Shown here: positions 33,469 through 41,992 of the stretch, piece by piece
Position numbering within the stretch: the first letter of the stretch is position 1
Layout: each line of letters opens with the position of its first letter
Source: Catenulispora sp. EB89
Lineage (GTDB): Bacteria; Actinomycetota; Actinomycetes; Streptomycetales; Catenulisporaceae
Reading direction: 5' to 3'
Length of the DNA stretch: 64,000 nucleotides
Assembly: GCF_041261445.1 (NCBI RefSeq)
Contig: NZ_JBGCCU010000020.1
Location: forward strand, 124,001-188,000
The notes under the pieces: generated by a model
Databases searched by the model: none
What the model saw: the letters and a program-made list of their open reading frames with translations, nothing else
What the model was told of the DNA's origin: nothing
Position numbers and translations under genes: made by a program

Positions 33469-34428
33469 GTGAAAGCAGTAGTGATCAAGGAATTCGGCGG
33501 CCCGGAGATGCTGGAATGGACCGAGGTCGACGACCCGGCGCCGGCCGCCGGCGAGGTCGTCATCGACGTCTCCGCCAGCGCCCTGAACCGCGCCGACGTG
33601 ATGCAGCGCTACGGGCTGTACCCGCTGCCGCCGGGGACCTCGCCGTATCCGGGGCTGGAGGTGTCGGGCCGGATCGGCGCGGTCGGCGACGGCGTCACCG
33701 GCTGGGAGGTGGGCCAGGAGGTCTGCGCGCTGCTGACCGGCGGCGGTTACGCCCAGAAGGTCGCCGTTCCCGCCGGGCAGGTGCTGACCGTGCCGCGCGG
33801 CGTCAGCTTGACCGAGGCCGCGGCACTGCCGGAGGCGACCGCGACGGTGTGGTCCAACCTGGTGCTGACCGCCGGGTTGCAGGCCGGCGAGGCGCTGCTG
33901 GTCCACGGCGGCGGCGGGGGCATCGGGACGACGGCGGTCCAGATCGGCAAGGCGCTGGGGGCCCGGGTCGTCACCACGGTCGGCGGCCCCGAGAAGGCGG
34001 CACTGGCCCGGGAGCTGGGCGCCGACCAGGCGATCGACTACCGCACCGAGGACTTCGCCGAGCACGGACCCTACGACGTCATCCTCGACGTCATCGGCGG
34101 GGCGTACCTCGACCGCAACGTCCGCTCACTCGCCGCCGACGGACGGCTGATCGTCATCGGCCTCCAGGACGGCCTGGAGGCGTCGCTCAACCTCACCGAG
34201 CTGCTGTACAAGCGGCTGTCGGTGATCGGCACGACGCTGCGCAGCCGGTCCAAGGAGCAGAAGGCCGAGATCATCGCCGACGTGCAGAAGCACGTGTGGC
34301 CGATGATCGAGAACGGCGCCGTGAAGGTGGTCGTCGACCGGACGCTGCCGATGTCCGAGGCCGCGGAGGCACACCGGCTGATGGAGGCCGGCGGGCACAC
34401 GGGGAAGATCATCCTGGTCAACGGCTGA
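33469..34428 (+). CDS. NAD(P)H:quinone oxidoreductase (QOR/PIG3-like MDR)
   Basis: Zinc-free medium-chain reductase, 319 aa. GroES-like half with LNRADVMQRYGLYPLPPG, nucleotide-binding half with LLVHGGGGGIGTTAVQIGKA and VVTTVGG, then ALARELGADQAIDYR. GTG 33469; only GGAA is visible upstream, so initiation may be weak. Expected to reduce quinones or other activated alkenes with NADPH. Divergent from and presumably controlled by the TetR protein. Confidence 0.92.
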   Translation: MKAVVIKEFGGPEMLEWTEVDDPAPAAGEVVIDVSASALNRADVMQRYGLYPLPPGTSPYPGLEVSGRIGAVGDGVTGWEVGQEVCALLTGGGYAQKVAVPAGQVLTVPRGVSLTEAAALPEATATVWSNLVLTAGLQAGEALLVHGGGGGIGTTAVQIGKALGARVVTTVGGPEKAALARELGADQAIDYRTEDFAEHGPYDVILDVIGGAYLDRNVRSLAADGRLIVIGLQDGLEASLNLTELLYKRLSVIGTTLRSRSKEQKAEIIADVQKHVWPMIENGAVKVVVDRTLPMSEAAEAHRLMEAGGHTGKIILVNG

Positions 34429-34473
34429 CGGTACCGTGGTCCGTCAGACGGCAGGCGAGGCGGGGAGGTGGCT

Positions 34474-37400
34474 GTGTCAGCTCGCGACGATGCGCTCCAA
34501 CAGCTCCAGCGACGGCTTCAAGACGCCCGGTCAGCGCCTGCGCGGATCCTCGACGCGGAGGCGCTGCGGGCGGCACAGGCTCTGCAGACGGCGACGGGGC
34601 CCTATCCGGACGCCACTGCGACCATCGCACTCGGGCGGTATCGGTGGGCGTGCGCGAATGCCATCGGGGCCGGACGCGCGCCGGACGGTCGGAGCGCCGA
34701 AGGTGAGGTGGCCGAGGCGGTGCGGATGTTCTCGCGCATGCATGGGCTCGTGGCGGGAGTCGTGCCGCAGGAGTTGCGGGAGAGGGTCCTCGTGCACCTC
34801 CAGAGGGATCCCGTTCCGGCCGCTGACCCGCTCGGGCTTGCCGCGCGGGCCACGGCCCTGATCACCGAGTCCGAGCGCAGCGCCGATACGCAGCCACTTC
34901 TGGACGCGCTCGCGTTAGTGGAGGCGGCGCTAAAGGTGGTCCCGTCCGGGCATCCGGATCGCTATCTGCACGCGGGGCTCGGCTCCGACATCAACAAGGC
35001 ACTCTATGCGCGCACGTATACGCTGACGTACCTCGATGAGGCGATCCGGTACGTGCGCGAAGTACTCAGAGAGATTCCGCTTACGCACGTCTCCTATGCG
35101 GTCTATCTCACCGTGCTCGGTTCGCTGCTGCGATCGCGCTTTCAGGCCACGAACGACATGAGCGCTCTGGAGGAGTCCCTAAAGACGTGCCGGGAGGCGG
35201 TAGCTATAACTCCGCGCGATGATGCCGGGCGCGCAGAGCGGATCAACATCCTGGCCAGGGTTCTGAAGTTCATGTACATATCCACCGACGAGCAGTCGTA
35301 TATGGACGAGAGACTGACACTCCTTAAAGAGTCTGTCTCCGTGTCGCCGCCGGGCCACCCGAACAGGGCAACGAGTGTCGCCGCTCTGGGTGACGCCCTG
35401 GCTGAGATGGCGGAAGCGACCGGTGATGTGGATCGGTTGGATGAGGCTCTTGAGTATCTGCGCGAGGCCGTCGATACAGACGTGCAGAGCCGGAGAGGAG
35501 GCGTTCGAGCCGATTCCCCGTACCTCTATCGGCTCGGCACGTTTCTCCGTGTGCGGTACGACCTGACCCGCGACTTCCACGCGCTTGAGGAGTCCATCGA
35601 GACCCTTCGTATAGCGATTGCCGCGAAGCGGCCCGACCAGGGCGCTCCCCACGTCGAGCTCGATGAGCTCGCGGCGTCGTTGCACGCCCTCTACGAACGC
35701 ACCGAAGAGCTCAGCGTTCTGGAGGAGTCGGTACGCATCAGCCGACAGGTGTTGGCGATGACGCCGCCGGGGCTGCTCAATCGCCCGCGCTACCTCAGCA
35801 CTCTCGCGCGCCGGCTCAGGCAGCTCTATCTGTGCACCAAGGACGTGCGCGTATTGGACGAAGCGATCGAGACCGCCCAGGAGGCGGTCGACACCGGGAC
35901 CGAGCCGATCGCGTACGGACACCGGCTGGCGATCCTCGGCAGCCTGTACCGCGTGCGTTACCTGCACAGCAGAGATGAGAGTGAGCTCGTTAAGGCGGTC
36001 TCCATACTGCGGGAAAGCGTGGCGGCCATCCCGGCGGACCATCCCGTGCGCCAGGAGTGCATCGGCGAGCTCGGGCTGACGCTTCAAGGGCTCTCCATGG
36101 CCCGGTCCGATAGCGAACTTCTCAGGGAGGCTCGGGGCTACAGCCAGGAGATTGCCGACTCCACCATGGTGCCGCTGGATATGCGCGTACAGAGCTACAT
36201 GCATCTGGCCTCCATCTCCGAACGTCTTGAAGACGGAGAGGCCGCTCTTGCGGCCATCGAGCGGGCCGTGGAGTTGGCGGAGGTTCTGACCCTGGACGGG
36301 GTCACGGAAGCCGACCGTGCGCATCGTCTGGGAGAGCTCGTGGATCTGCCCGGGCAGGCGGCGAGCGCCGCGCTGTCGGCGGGGCAGCCGTCGCGGGCTG
36401 TGGAGTTGCTGGAACGCACGCGTGGTGTGCTCGCGGCCGACACGCTGAACCAGCGCAGCGGTGAGTTGGAGCGGCTGCGGACGGCGGCGCCGGGGTGGGC
36501 GGCGGATTTGGCTCGGGTGCGTACGCAGTTGAGTTCGCCGAAGCTTGCGCGGGCGGCGTATCGAGAGCTTGGAGCACTACTCGATCGAATCAGAGGGGTT
36601 CCGGGGTTCGAGGGCTTTCAGCGTCCGCCGCGGATCGAGCAGCTTTCGCGGCTCGCGAGGAGTGGGCCGGTCGTGATGATCAGCGCTGGGTTGTTCCGCT
36701 CTGACGCGCTGGTCCTGACCGGCGATGGCAACGGCGACGGTCCTGGCCGCAGCGCCCCTGTGGAGCTGGTTCGGCTCCCGGATCTCGATCGCGTGGAGGC
36801 GGCCAGGCAGGCGGAGCGGCTTGCCGGGGCCGGCCGTGCGGCGCTGCGGCGCGATCTGTCCCCCGAGAAGCATCGACAGGTTCGGGACGAGGTGGTCGAC
36901 GTCCTGGAGTGGTTGTGGGAGGTCGCGGCGGCGCCTGTGCTGGATCACCTCGGCTTCACCGGTACGCCGCCGGAGGGACAGGAGTGGCCGCGGCTGTGGT
37001 GGTGCCCGGCGCATGTGCTGTCCTTCCTGCCGTTCCACGCCGCCGGCCGGTACCGGTCGGCTTCCGGTGGCGATCGCGAGCAGGGGTCGGCGCCGTCGTC
37101 GCCGTCGCCATCACCGTCGCCCGCGCTGTCCGTCCTGGACCGCGTCGTGTCGTCGTACACGACGACGATCGGCGCGCTCGCCCAGCGGGAGCGGCCCCGG
37201 CGCAGCATTCCGGCGACGCTGATCGTCCCGGTGCCCGACACGCCCGGCGCGCGGCTGCCCGGCGTCGTCACCGAGACGCAGGCACTGCTGCGGATGGTCC
37301 CGGACGCCAGGCCGCTGCTGCGGCCGTCGCGGGCCGGCGTGCTCGACGCGCTGCCCGGCTACCAGATCGCGCACTTCGCGTGCCACGGCCACGCGGACCG

Positions 37401-37800
37401 GACCGATCCGGCGCGCAGCCACCTCATCCTGACCGACCACGACGTCGCGCCGCTGACCCTGGACGACGTCAGCCACCTGAATCTGACCGCTGATCTGGCC
37501 TACCTGTCGGCCTGCGACACCGGGATCGCGCCGGTGCGGCTGTCCGACCAGTTCCTGCACTTCACCGGGGCGTTCCAGCTCGCCGGCTACCGGCACGTGA
37601 TCGGCACGCTGTGGTCGGTCGACGACCAGGTCGCCGCCGACCTGGCGACCGCCTTCTACGATCGCCTGACCAGCGGCGGAACGCTTCCGCCACGGACCGA
37701 TACGAGTGCCCGCGCGCTGCACGACGCGATCCGTGCCCTTCGCGCCCGGTACCCGGACGACCCGGCGTTGTGGGCGGCGCACACGCACACCGGGGCCTAG
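34474..37800 (+). CDS. TPR-repeat CHAT-domain (caspase-like) protein
   Basis: 1108 aa from GTG 34474 (GGGGAGG at 5 nt; GTG 34468 in frame is the alternative). Residues about 120-640 are an alpha-solenoid of TPR-like units of about 45 residues (LDEAIRYVREVLREIPLTH, LEESLKTCREAVAITPR, LEESIETLRIAIAAKRP). The CHAT protease domain is at about 730-1105, with catalytic His in HFACHGHADRT (H971) and Cys in YLSACDTGIAP (C1014), then AGYRHVIGTLWSVDD. Both catalytic residues are intact. CHAT proteins are caspase relatives used in regulated proteolysis, including in CRISPR and other defence modules; no partner is next to it. Confidence 0.85.
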   Translation: MSARDDALQQLQRRLQDARSAPARILDAEALRAAQALQTATGPYPDATATIALGRYRWACANAIGAGRAPDGRSAEGEVAEAVRMFSRMHGLVAGVVPQELRERVLVHLQRDPVPAADPLGLAARATALITESERSADTQPLLDALALVEAALKVVPSGHPDRYLHAGLGSDINKALYARTYTLTYLDEAIRYVREVLREIPLTHVSYAVYLTVLGSLLRSRFQATNDMSALEESLKTCREAVAITPRDDAGRAERINILARVLKFMYISTDEQSYMDERLTLLKESVSVSPPGHPNRATSVAALGDALAEMAEATGDVDRLDEALEYLREAVDTDVQSRRGGVRADSPYLYRLGTFLRVRYDLTRDFHALEESIETLRIAIAAKRPDQGAPHVELDELAASLHALYERTEELSVLEESVRISRQVLAMTPPGLLNRPRYLSTLARRLRQLYLCTKDVRVLDEAIETAQEAVDTGTEPIAYGHRLAILGSLYRVRYLHSRDESELVKAVSILRESVAAIPADHPVRQECIGELGLTLQGLSMARSDSELLREARGYSQEIADSTMVPLDMRVQSYMHLASISERLEDGEAALAAIERAVELAEVLTLDGVTEADRAHRLGELVDLPGQAASAALSAGQPSRAVELLERTRGVLAADTLNQRSGELERLRTAAPGWAADLARVRTQLSSPKLARAAYRELGALLDRIRGVPGFEGFQRPPRIEQLSRLARSGPVVMISAGLFRSDALVLTGDGNGDGPGRSAPVELVRLPDLDRVEAARQAERLAGAGRAALRRDLSPEKHRQVRDEVVDVLEWLWEVAAAPVLDHLGFTGTPPEGQEWPRLWWCPAHVLSFLPFHAAGRYRSASGGDREQGSAPSSPSPSPSPALSVLDRVVSSYTTTIGALAQRERPRRSIPATLIVPVPDTPGARLPGVVTETQALLRMVPDARPLLRPSRAGVLDALPGYQIAHFACHGHADRTDPARSHLILTDHDVAPLTLDDVSHLNLTADLAYLSACDTGIAPVRLSDQFLHFTGAFQLAGYRHVIGTLWSVDDQVAADLATAFYDRLTSGGTLPPRTDTSARALHDAIRALRARYPDDPALWAAHTHTGA

Positions 37801-37819
37801 TGGTCAGCCGCCCGACCGC

Positions 37820-38383
37820 CTAGCCGGCCTTGGGCATAAAAGGATCCAACAACGCCTCGACCTCCGACAGGAAGTGAGTGTCGCCCATCGGTCCCATGGT
37901 TCGGGTCGGCTCCAGGTGGGAACCCACGGTCACGTCCACGCCGAAGCACACGATCGCGGCGTCGGCGGTGTCCGGAGCGTTCTTCGAGTCCCGGAAGTCC
38001 AGTTCGTAGGCCGGCCCCATCGAGGATGTGCACGGAACCGCGATGTTCTGGTCGGGTGCCACCGGCAGAGCGCTGATCATCGCGGCCAGCCGGGCGATGA
38101 CCTTCTTGTCCGTGACGTCGTAGGTCAGCGAATAGGGACCGGCGGTACGTGTGCTCTGAACGGGCACGTTGTAGTTCTGGACGACCCTCAGGTACGCGGT
38201 CGCCGGCACGGGGGCGGGACCGCTGGTTCCTTTGCTGCCGGCACTGCTCGTACTGCTCGTACTGCCTGTGCTGCTCGTATTGCCGGCACTGCCGGTCGGC
38301 GACGCAGCGGCTGCGGAACACCCTGCAACGGTCAGGGCGACTCCGAATGCGACTATCCATTGGGTTGAACCTCGGCGCATCAT
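37820..38383 (-). CDS. Small lipoprotein, function unknown
   Basis: 187 aa. Lipobox VAGCSAAA gives a lipidated Cys at about 22, then a Ser/Thr/Gly linker of about 35 residues and a globular part with three Cys (AVPCTSSMG, AAIVCFGVD). ATG 38383 (or 38380). It lies downstream of the sigma/anti-sigma-like pair on the same strand with a 105-bp gap, so it may belong to the same regulon. Confidence 0.65.
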   Translation of the reverse strand: MMRRGSTQWIVAFGVALTVAGCSAAAASPTGSAGNTSSTGSTSSTSSAGSKGTSGPAPVPATAYLRVVQNYNVPVQSTRTAGPYSLTYDVTDKKVIARLAAMISALPVAPDQNIAVPCTSSMGPAYELDFRDSKNAPDTADAAIVCFGVDVTVGSHLEPTRTMGPMGDTHFLSEVEALLDPFMPKAG

Positions 38384-38488
38384 GCCACCTTGGACGCGCG
38401 CTGTGCGCCGCGCGTTCCCTTGGTTCCTTGTAGGGAAAACAGGTAGGGCCCGGCGGCTGCCGCCGCCGGGCCCCGTCTCAGTTGCCTG

Positions 38489-39412
38489 TCACGTGCCTCC
38501 GCCGGGCGGTGGCACGCTCGTCGCCCCGGGAAACGGCGTGCCGAGCGGGATGTCGGTGTACGGCGGCGCCCCATGAGGCGGGGCGGTCGGCTGGCTGGTA
38601 GGCGGCGGACCCGTGGTATCGCCGCTGAAGGAGGTGGCGACCAGTGCGCCGCTGCTGTCGTAGACGTCGATCCGGAAGGTGTTCCACGACGTCGTCCCCG
38701 ACGGTCGCAGCACATAGAGGCCGCACCAGCCGTGGCTCCCGTTCACCTTGACCACGGTGGCCGGATAGACCTTGCCGTCGACGGTCATGGCGGCCGCCAC
38801 GATGTCCTTGTCGCCGACGTACATGCCGGTGACGAGCCGATCGGAGATGCCGCCGCCGACGAAGTCGGAGCCCCAGGTGTTGGAGCCGCCGTACTGCATC
38901 GTCAGGCCGCCCTCGTAGGTCCACCAGGACATCGAGCTGGTGCCGTAGCTGAGGTAGAAGCCCTTGGCGAGGGTGACGGGGCCGGGATCGACGTGTTGGA
39001 CGATCGAGGAGACCGGCAGCCTGGTCGTGGTCGGCGACGACGGGGATGTCGGGGTGGTGGGGGTCGTGGGGGCGGTCGGGGTGGTCGGCTCGGGCGACGA
39101 CGACGTGCCGCCCGACGTCTTCCCCAGGGCCTTCGTCGGCGTCGTGGCGGTCGGGTGGACGCCCGGGGCGGCCCCCGAGCTCGAGCCCGAGCCGACGTCG
39201 TGGGCCGGGGCCGGCGAGGACGGCGCGAACCGCGCCACGGCGCCCGCGACGGCCAGCACCCCGACCGCGCTCAGGGCGCCGGCGCCGATCCGCGTGCGCC
39301 TCTTCTGCCGCCGCCCCTCGGCGGCGGACCGGGCGACCAGGTCGCCGAGCGGCGGGCGCGTCGCCTCCAGTTCCGCGGTGATGCGCTCGCGCATCGAGTC
39401 TTCCGGAATCAT
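38489..39412 (-). CDS. Single-span membrane protein, likely partner of the SigE-type sigma factor
   Basis: 307 aa. A short cytoplasmic region (MRERITAELEATRPPLGDLV) is followed by one TM segment (about 42-62), a Pro/Thr-rich spacer (about 85-130) and an extracellular beta-rich domain ending in a Pro/Gly tail. It follows the sigma gene by 32 bp. The layout is that of membrane proteins paired with SigE-family sigma factors, though no zinc-finger anti-sigma motif (HxxxCxxC) is present. An anti-sigma role is inferred from position and topology. Confidence 0.65.
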   Translation of the reverse strand: MIPEDSMRERITAELEATRPPLGDLVARSAAEGRRQKRRTRIGAGALSAVGVLAVAGAVARFAPSSPAPAHDVGSGSSSGAAPGVHPTATTPTKALGKTSGGTSSSPEPTTPTAPTTPTTPTSPSSPTTTRLPVSSIVQHVDPGPVTLAKGFYLSYGTSSMSWWTYEGGLTMQYGGSNTWGSDFVGGGISDRLVTGMYVGDKDIVAAAMTVDGKVYPATVVKVNGSHGWCGLYVLRPSGTTSWNTFRIDVYDSSGALVATSFSGDTTGPPPTSQPTAPPHGAPPYTDIPLGTPFPGATSVPPPGGGT

Positions 39413-39444
39413 CGTTCCTCGCTCCGTGAAGTGGTTTCAGGCCG

Positions 39445-39957
39445 TCAGACCAGGAGGAAGTCGAGCTCGGCCAACGCGCTGTCGTCCCGCAGGACCTCGC
39501 GCAGTTCGGCCAGCGCCCGCTGGGTCAGCGTCTTGACCGCGCTGCCGGAAAGCCCCATCGCCGCGGCCGTGGCCTCGACGCTCTGGTCCTCCCAGAAACG
39601 CAGCACCAACACCGCCCGGCGGTTGATCGGCAGCCGCGCCAACGCCGCCAGCAGCGTCACCCGAAGCGCGGGATCGCCGCCCACCGGCGCGGCACCCTCC
39701 GGCACGTCGGCCATGGGCCGCTCCGTCGAGCGCTTCGGCCGCCGCGAGTCCAGGAACGTGCGCAGCATGACCTGGCGCGCGTAGGCGTCGATACTCTCGC
39801 TGCGCTCGACCCGTTTCCAGGCCCGGTACAGCTTCACGAACGTGGCCTGCGTCAGGTCCTGCGCGGCGTGCCAGTCTCCGCACAGCAGGTATGCCGTGTC
39901 ACGGAGGCGCTGGGCACGAGCGACGGCATAGGCGGTGAACTCCGTGTCGACGCTCAA
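39445..39957 (-). CDS. SigE-family ECF RNA polymerase sigma factor
   Basis: 170 aa from TTG 39957, which has GGGGAGG at 6 nt; longer reading from 40092 has no family support. Sigma region 2: RDTAYLLCGDWHAAQDLTQ and TFVKLYRAWKRV; region 4: LPINRRAVLVLRFWEDQSVE and GLSGSAVKTLTQRALAEL. This is the short group common in actinomycetes (CGDWHxAQDLxQ). It is followed by a membrane protein gene. Its target promoters are unknown. Confidence 0.9.
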   Translation of the reverse strand: MSVDTEFTAYAVARAQRLRDTAYLLCGDWHAAQDLTQATFVKLYRAWKRVERSESIDAYARQVMLRTFLDSRRPKRSTERPMADVPEGAAPVGGDPALRVTLLAALARLPINRRAVLVLRFWEDQSVEATAAAMGLSGSAVKTLTQRALAELREVLRDDSALAELDFLLV

Positions 39958-40246
39958 GCCTGTCCTCCCCGTGGTCGTCCGGTGGGGATGCCCGCCGCGG
40001 ACCGGCATCCCCTCTCGGTGTAGTAGACGACGGTTCGGGGGTGGGAGGTCTCGGCGGGGATTTATCAGGCATAGCGGGTGGCGCGCCGTCACATTCCAAG
40101 ATCATTGGCGCGTATCCGTCAGGATTCTCCGTTGACTTACTTCCGATCATGTCACCGAGCTAGGATTCAACATGATTCAACACATCGTTCCGAGCAAACA
40201 CGCCCGGAACGATGGCGGCATTCTGGCGCGGGGACTTGGAGGACAG
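39958..40246. promoter_or_regulatory. Divergent region between sigma factor and C39-like peptidase genes
   Basis: Holds a -10-like TAGGAT (40161-40166) 5 nt before ATG 40172 and the tandem GATTCAACAT-GATTCAACA (40164-40182). TTGACT at 40131 is too far for a normal -35. No conserved ORF seen. Confidence 0.4.
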
Positions 40247-41665
40247 ATGTCAGCGAACTCTCCATCGGATCGACAGGACGCGGGCGGTTCGGTGAGCAGG
40301 CGGGTGGTACTCACCGGCGGGGCCGTCGTCGGCGCGGCGGTAGTGGGGGCATTGGGGATCACGGGAGCCGGGACGGCGGCAGCAGCGACCACCGCTGCGG
40401 CAAAGAACACCGCTACAGCAACGGACACAGACCAGGCACGGGTCCGGTTCGACCGGTGGACCACGCATGCTGACTTCCAGTGCGGGACGTCCGACGGCGT
40501 GCTGCAGCTGCCCGGGCCGCGGTTGGGCGTCGTCATCGCGGAGGCAGTGGGGACCACGTCGTATACCGACCCTTATTTGAACACCACCACGGAGTACGAG
40601 TACGCGACCTGGACCTCCCCGTTGCGTCGGCTGGACTTCGGCGCCACGCAGCTGACCGCGCACTGGAACGCGGACACGCCGAAGGGCACGTTCCTGAAGG
40701 TGGAGCTCCTGGCCACGATGGAGGACGGCCACGTCGACACCTGGGTGATGGGGATCTGGGCATTCGACGACAGCGAGCTCAACCGCACCTCCGTCAACGG
40801 CCAGAGCAACACCTACGGCGAGGTCGACACCGACACCTGGAGCAGCGAAACCGGGCACTCGATGAGCGCCTACCAGCTGCGCCTGACCCTGTTGCGCCAC
40901 CCCGGTTCGCCGGTGACGCCGCGGGTCTGGCAGATCGGCGCGGCCGCGTCCGACGTCCCCACGCGGACCACGGTGCCGGCCAGCACGCCTGGACCGGCGA
41001 CCGGGGTCACGTTGCCGGTCAAGCCGTACGCGCAGTACGTGCACGACGGGCAGTACCCGGTGTACGGCGGCGGCGGTGAGGCGTGGTGCAGCCCGACGTC
41101 GACGGAGATGGTGGTCGAGTACTGGGGCAAGAAGCCCACGGCCGATCAGCTGTCCTGGATCGATCCGAGCTATGCCGACCCGGCGGTGGACCAGGCGGCT
41201 CGGTACAGCTACGACTACGGGTATCAGGGCACTGGGAACTGGCCGTTCACCTGTGCGTACGCGGCGTCGTACGGCTTGGACGCGATGGTCGTGCGGCTGA
41301 ACTCGATGACCGAGCTGGAAGTGCTGATCGCGGCCGGGTTCCCGATCGTGACCGCGCAGTCGTTCACCTTGGCGGAGAACGGCCGCTACGCGAGCAACGG
41401 GCACCTGTGGCTCGTCATCGGCTTCACCGACACCGGCGACGTGATCGTGAACGACCCGGCCGCCCAGACCGACGCCGGGGTGTACACGGTGTATCCGCGC
41501 CGGACGTTCGAGAACGTGTGGCTGCGGACCAACTTCACGAAGGCCGACGGGAAGCCCGGGTACAGCTCCGGCGGCGTCGCGTACCTGATCAAGCCGCACG
41601 ACAAGGGGCTGCCGGACGTCGTCGATCCGCGCAACCCCAGCTGGCCTTCCGATAGCTGGGGCTGA
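40247..41665 (+). CDS. Tat-exported peptidase C39-like protein
   Basis: 472 aa from ATG 40247 (GGAGGA at 4 nt). ATG 40172 in frame, 5 nt after TAGGAT, would give a 497-aa leaderless product. Tat signal SRRVVLTGGAVVGAA then AGTAAAA. A beta-rich region (about 65-245) precedes a Peptidase_C39_2 domain (about 260-460) with Cys in GEAWCSPTSTEMV (C281) and His in NGHLWLVIGFTD (H386), then IVNDPAAQ. Such proteins are found in many actinomycetes as secreted cysteine peptidases of unknown substrate. A strong terminator follows. Confidence 0.85.
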   Translation: MSANSPSDRQDAGGSVSRRVVLTGGAVVGAAVVGALGITGAGTAAAATTAAAKNTATATDTDQARVRFDRWTTHADFQCGTSDGVLQLPGPRLGVVIAEAVGTTSYTDPYLNTTTEYEYATWTSPLRRLDFGATQLTAHWNADTPKGTFLKVELLATMEDGHVDTWVMGIWAFDDSELNRTSVNGQSNTYGEVDTDTWSSETGHSMSAYQLRLTLLRHPGSPVTPRVWQIGAAASDVPTRTTVPASTPGPATGVTLPVKPYAQYVHDGQYPVYGGGGEAWCSPTSTEMVVEYWGKKPTADQLSWIDPSYADPAVDQAARYSYDYGYQGTGNWPFTCAYAASYGLDAMVVRLNSMTELEVLIAAGFPIVTAQSFTLAENGRYASNGHLWLVIGFTDTGDVIVNDPAAQTDAGVYTVYPRRTFENVWLRTNFTKADGKPGYSSGGVAYLIKPHDKGLPDVVDPRNPSWPSDSWG

Positions 41666-41695
41666 GAGCTGATCCCCTGGGGATGAGCGCTGATC

Positions 41696-41728
41696 GAGGC
41701 CTCCCGCGCCGGCCGCGCGGGAGGCCTC
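41696..41728 (+). terminator. Perfect 14-bp stem hairpin after the C39-like gene
   Basis: GAGGCCTCCCGCGC and GCGCGGGAGGCCTC pair perfectly around a 5-nt loop, 31 nt after the stop. There is no T-run. Confidence 0.85.
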
Positions 41729-41809
41729 AGTCGTCGGCACTGCCGACGTGACCATCGCCACCTCCGCCCCGCCGACCGCTGCGAACAGCCCCCCGAACCC
41801 CTGGCCCAG

Positions 41810-41815
41810 TAGGCT
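41810..41815 (+). promoter_or_regulatory. -10 box TAGGCT of the uORF/PAC2 unit
   Basis: Six nt before GTG 41822. The same TAGGCTTGA string is found before the DUF3090 gene (49615-49620) and the phosphoesterase gene (53589-53594). Confidence 0.6.
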
Positions 41816-41821
41816 TGAGAC

Positions 41822-41992
41822 GTGCACTGCCTTTTGGATGACCACCTGCGGCCCAACCGCAAAGCGGTGCGACGACGGCTCGAGGGGGCGACCATGCTGA
41901 CCAGAGAAGACCTCAACCCGGACACCACGCGGGATGCCGGCCCTGGCGGCTCGAACGACAGGTTCGCACAAGGCGAAAGGCCAGGTCGATGA
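41822..41992 (+). CDS. Candidate leaderless upstream ORF (56 codons) coupled to the PAC2 gene
   Basis: GTG 41822 follows TAGGCT by 6 nt and the frame runs without a stop to TGA 41990-41992, which overlaps the PAC2 ATG (ATGA). The peptide starts VHCLLDDHLRPNRKAVRRRL, is basic in the first half and polar in the second; no family known. Codon use is poorer than in neighbouring genes (AGA, AGG, CTT, CAA), which argues for a regulatory leader or a non-conserved 5' region rather than an enzyme. Either way the mRNA must begin near 41822. Confidence 0.45.
   Translation: MHCLLDDHLRPNRKAVRRRLEGATMLTREDLNPDTTRDAGPGGSNDRFAQGERPGR

Noticed and set aside
34474-37800. TPR-CHAT protein as part of a type III-E CRISPR system
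   Set aside because: No repeats, spacers or Cas7-11-like gene in the window.
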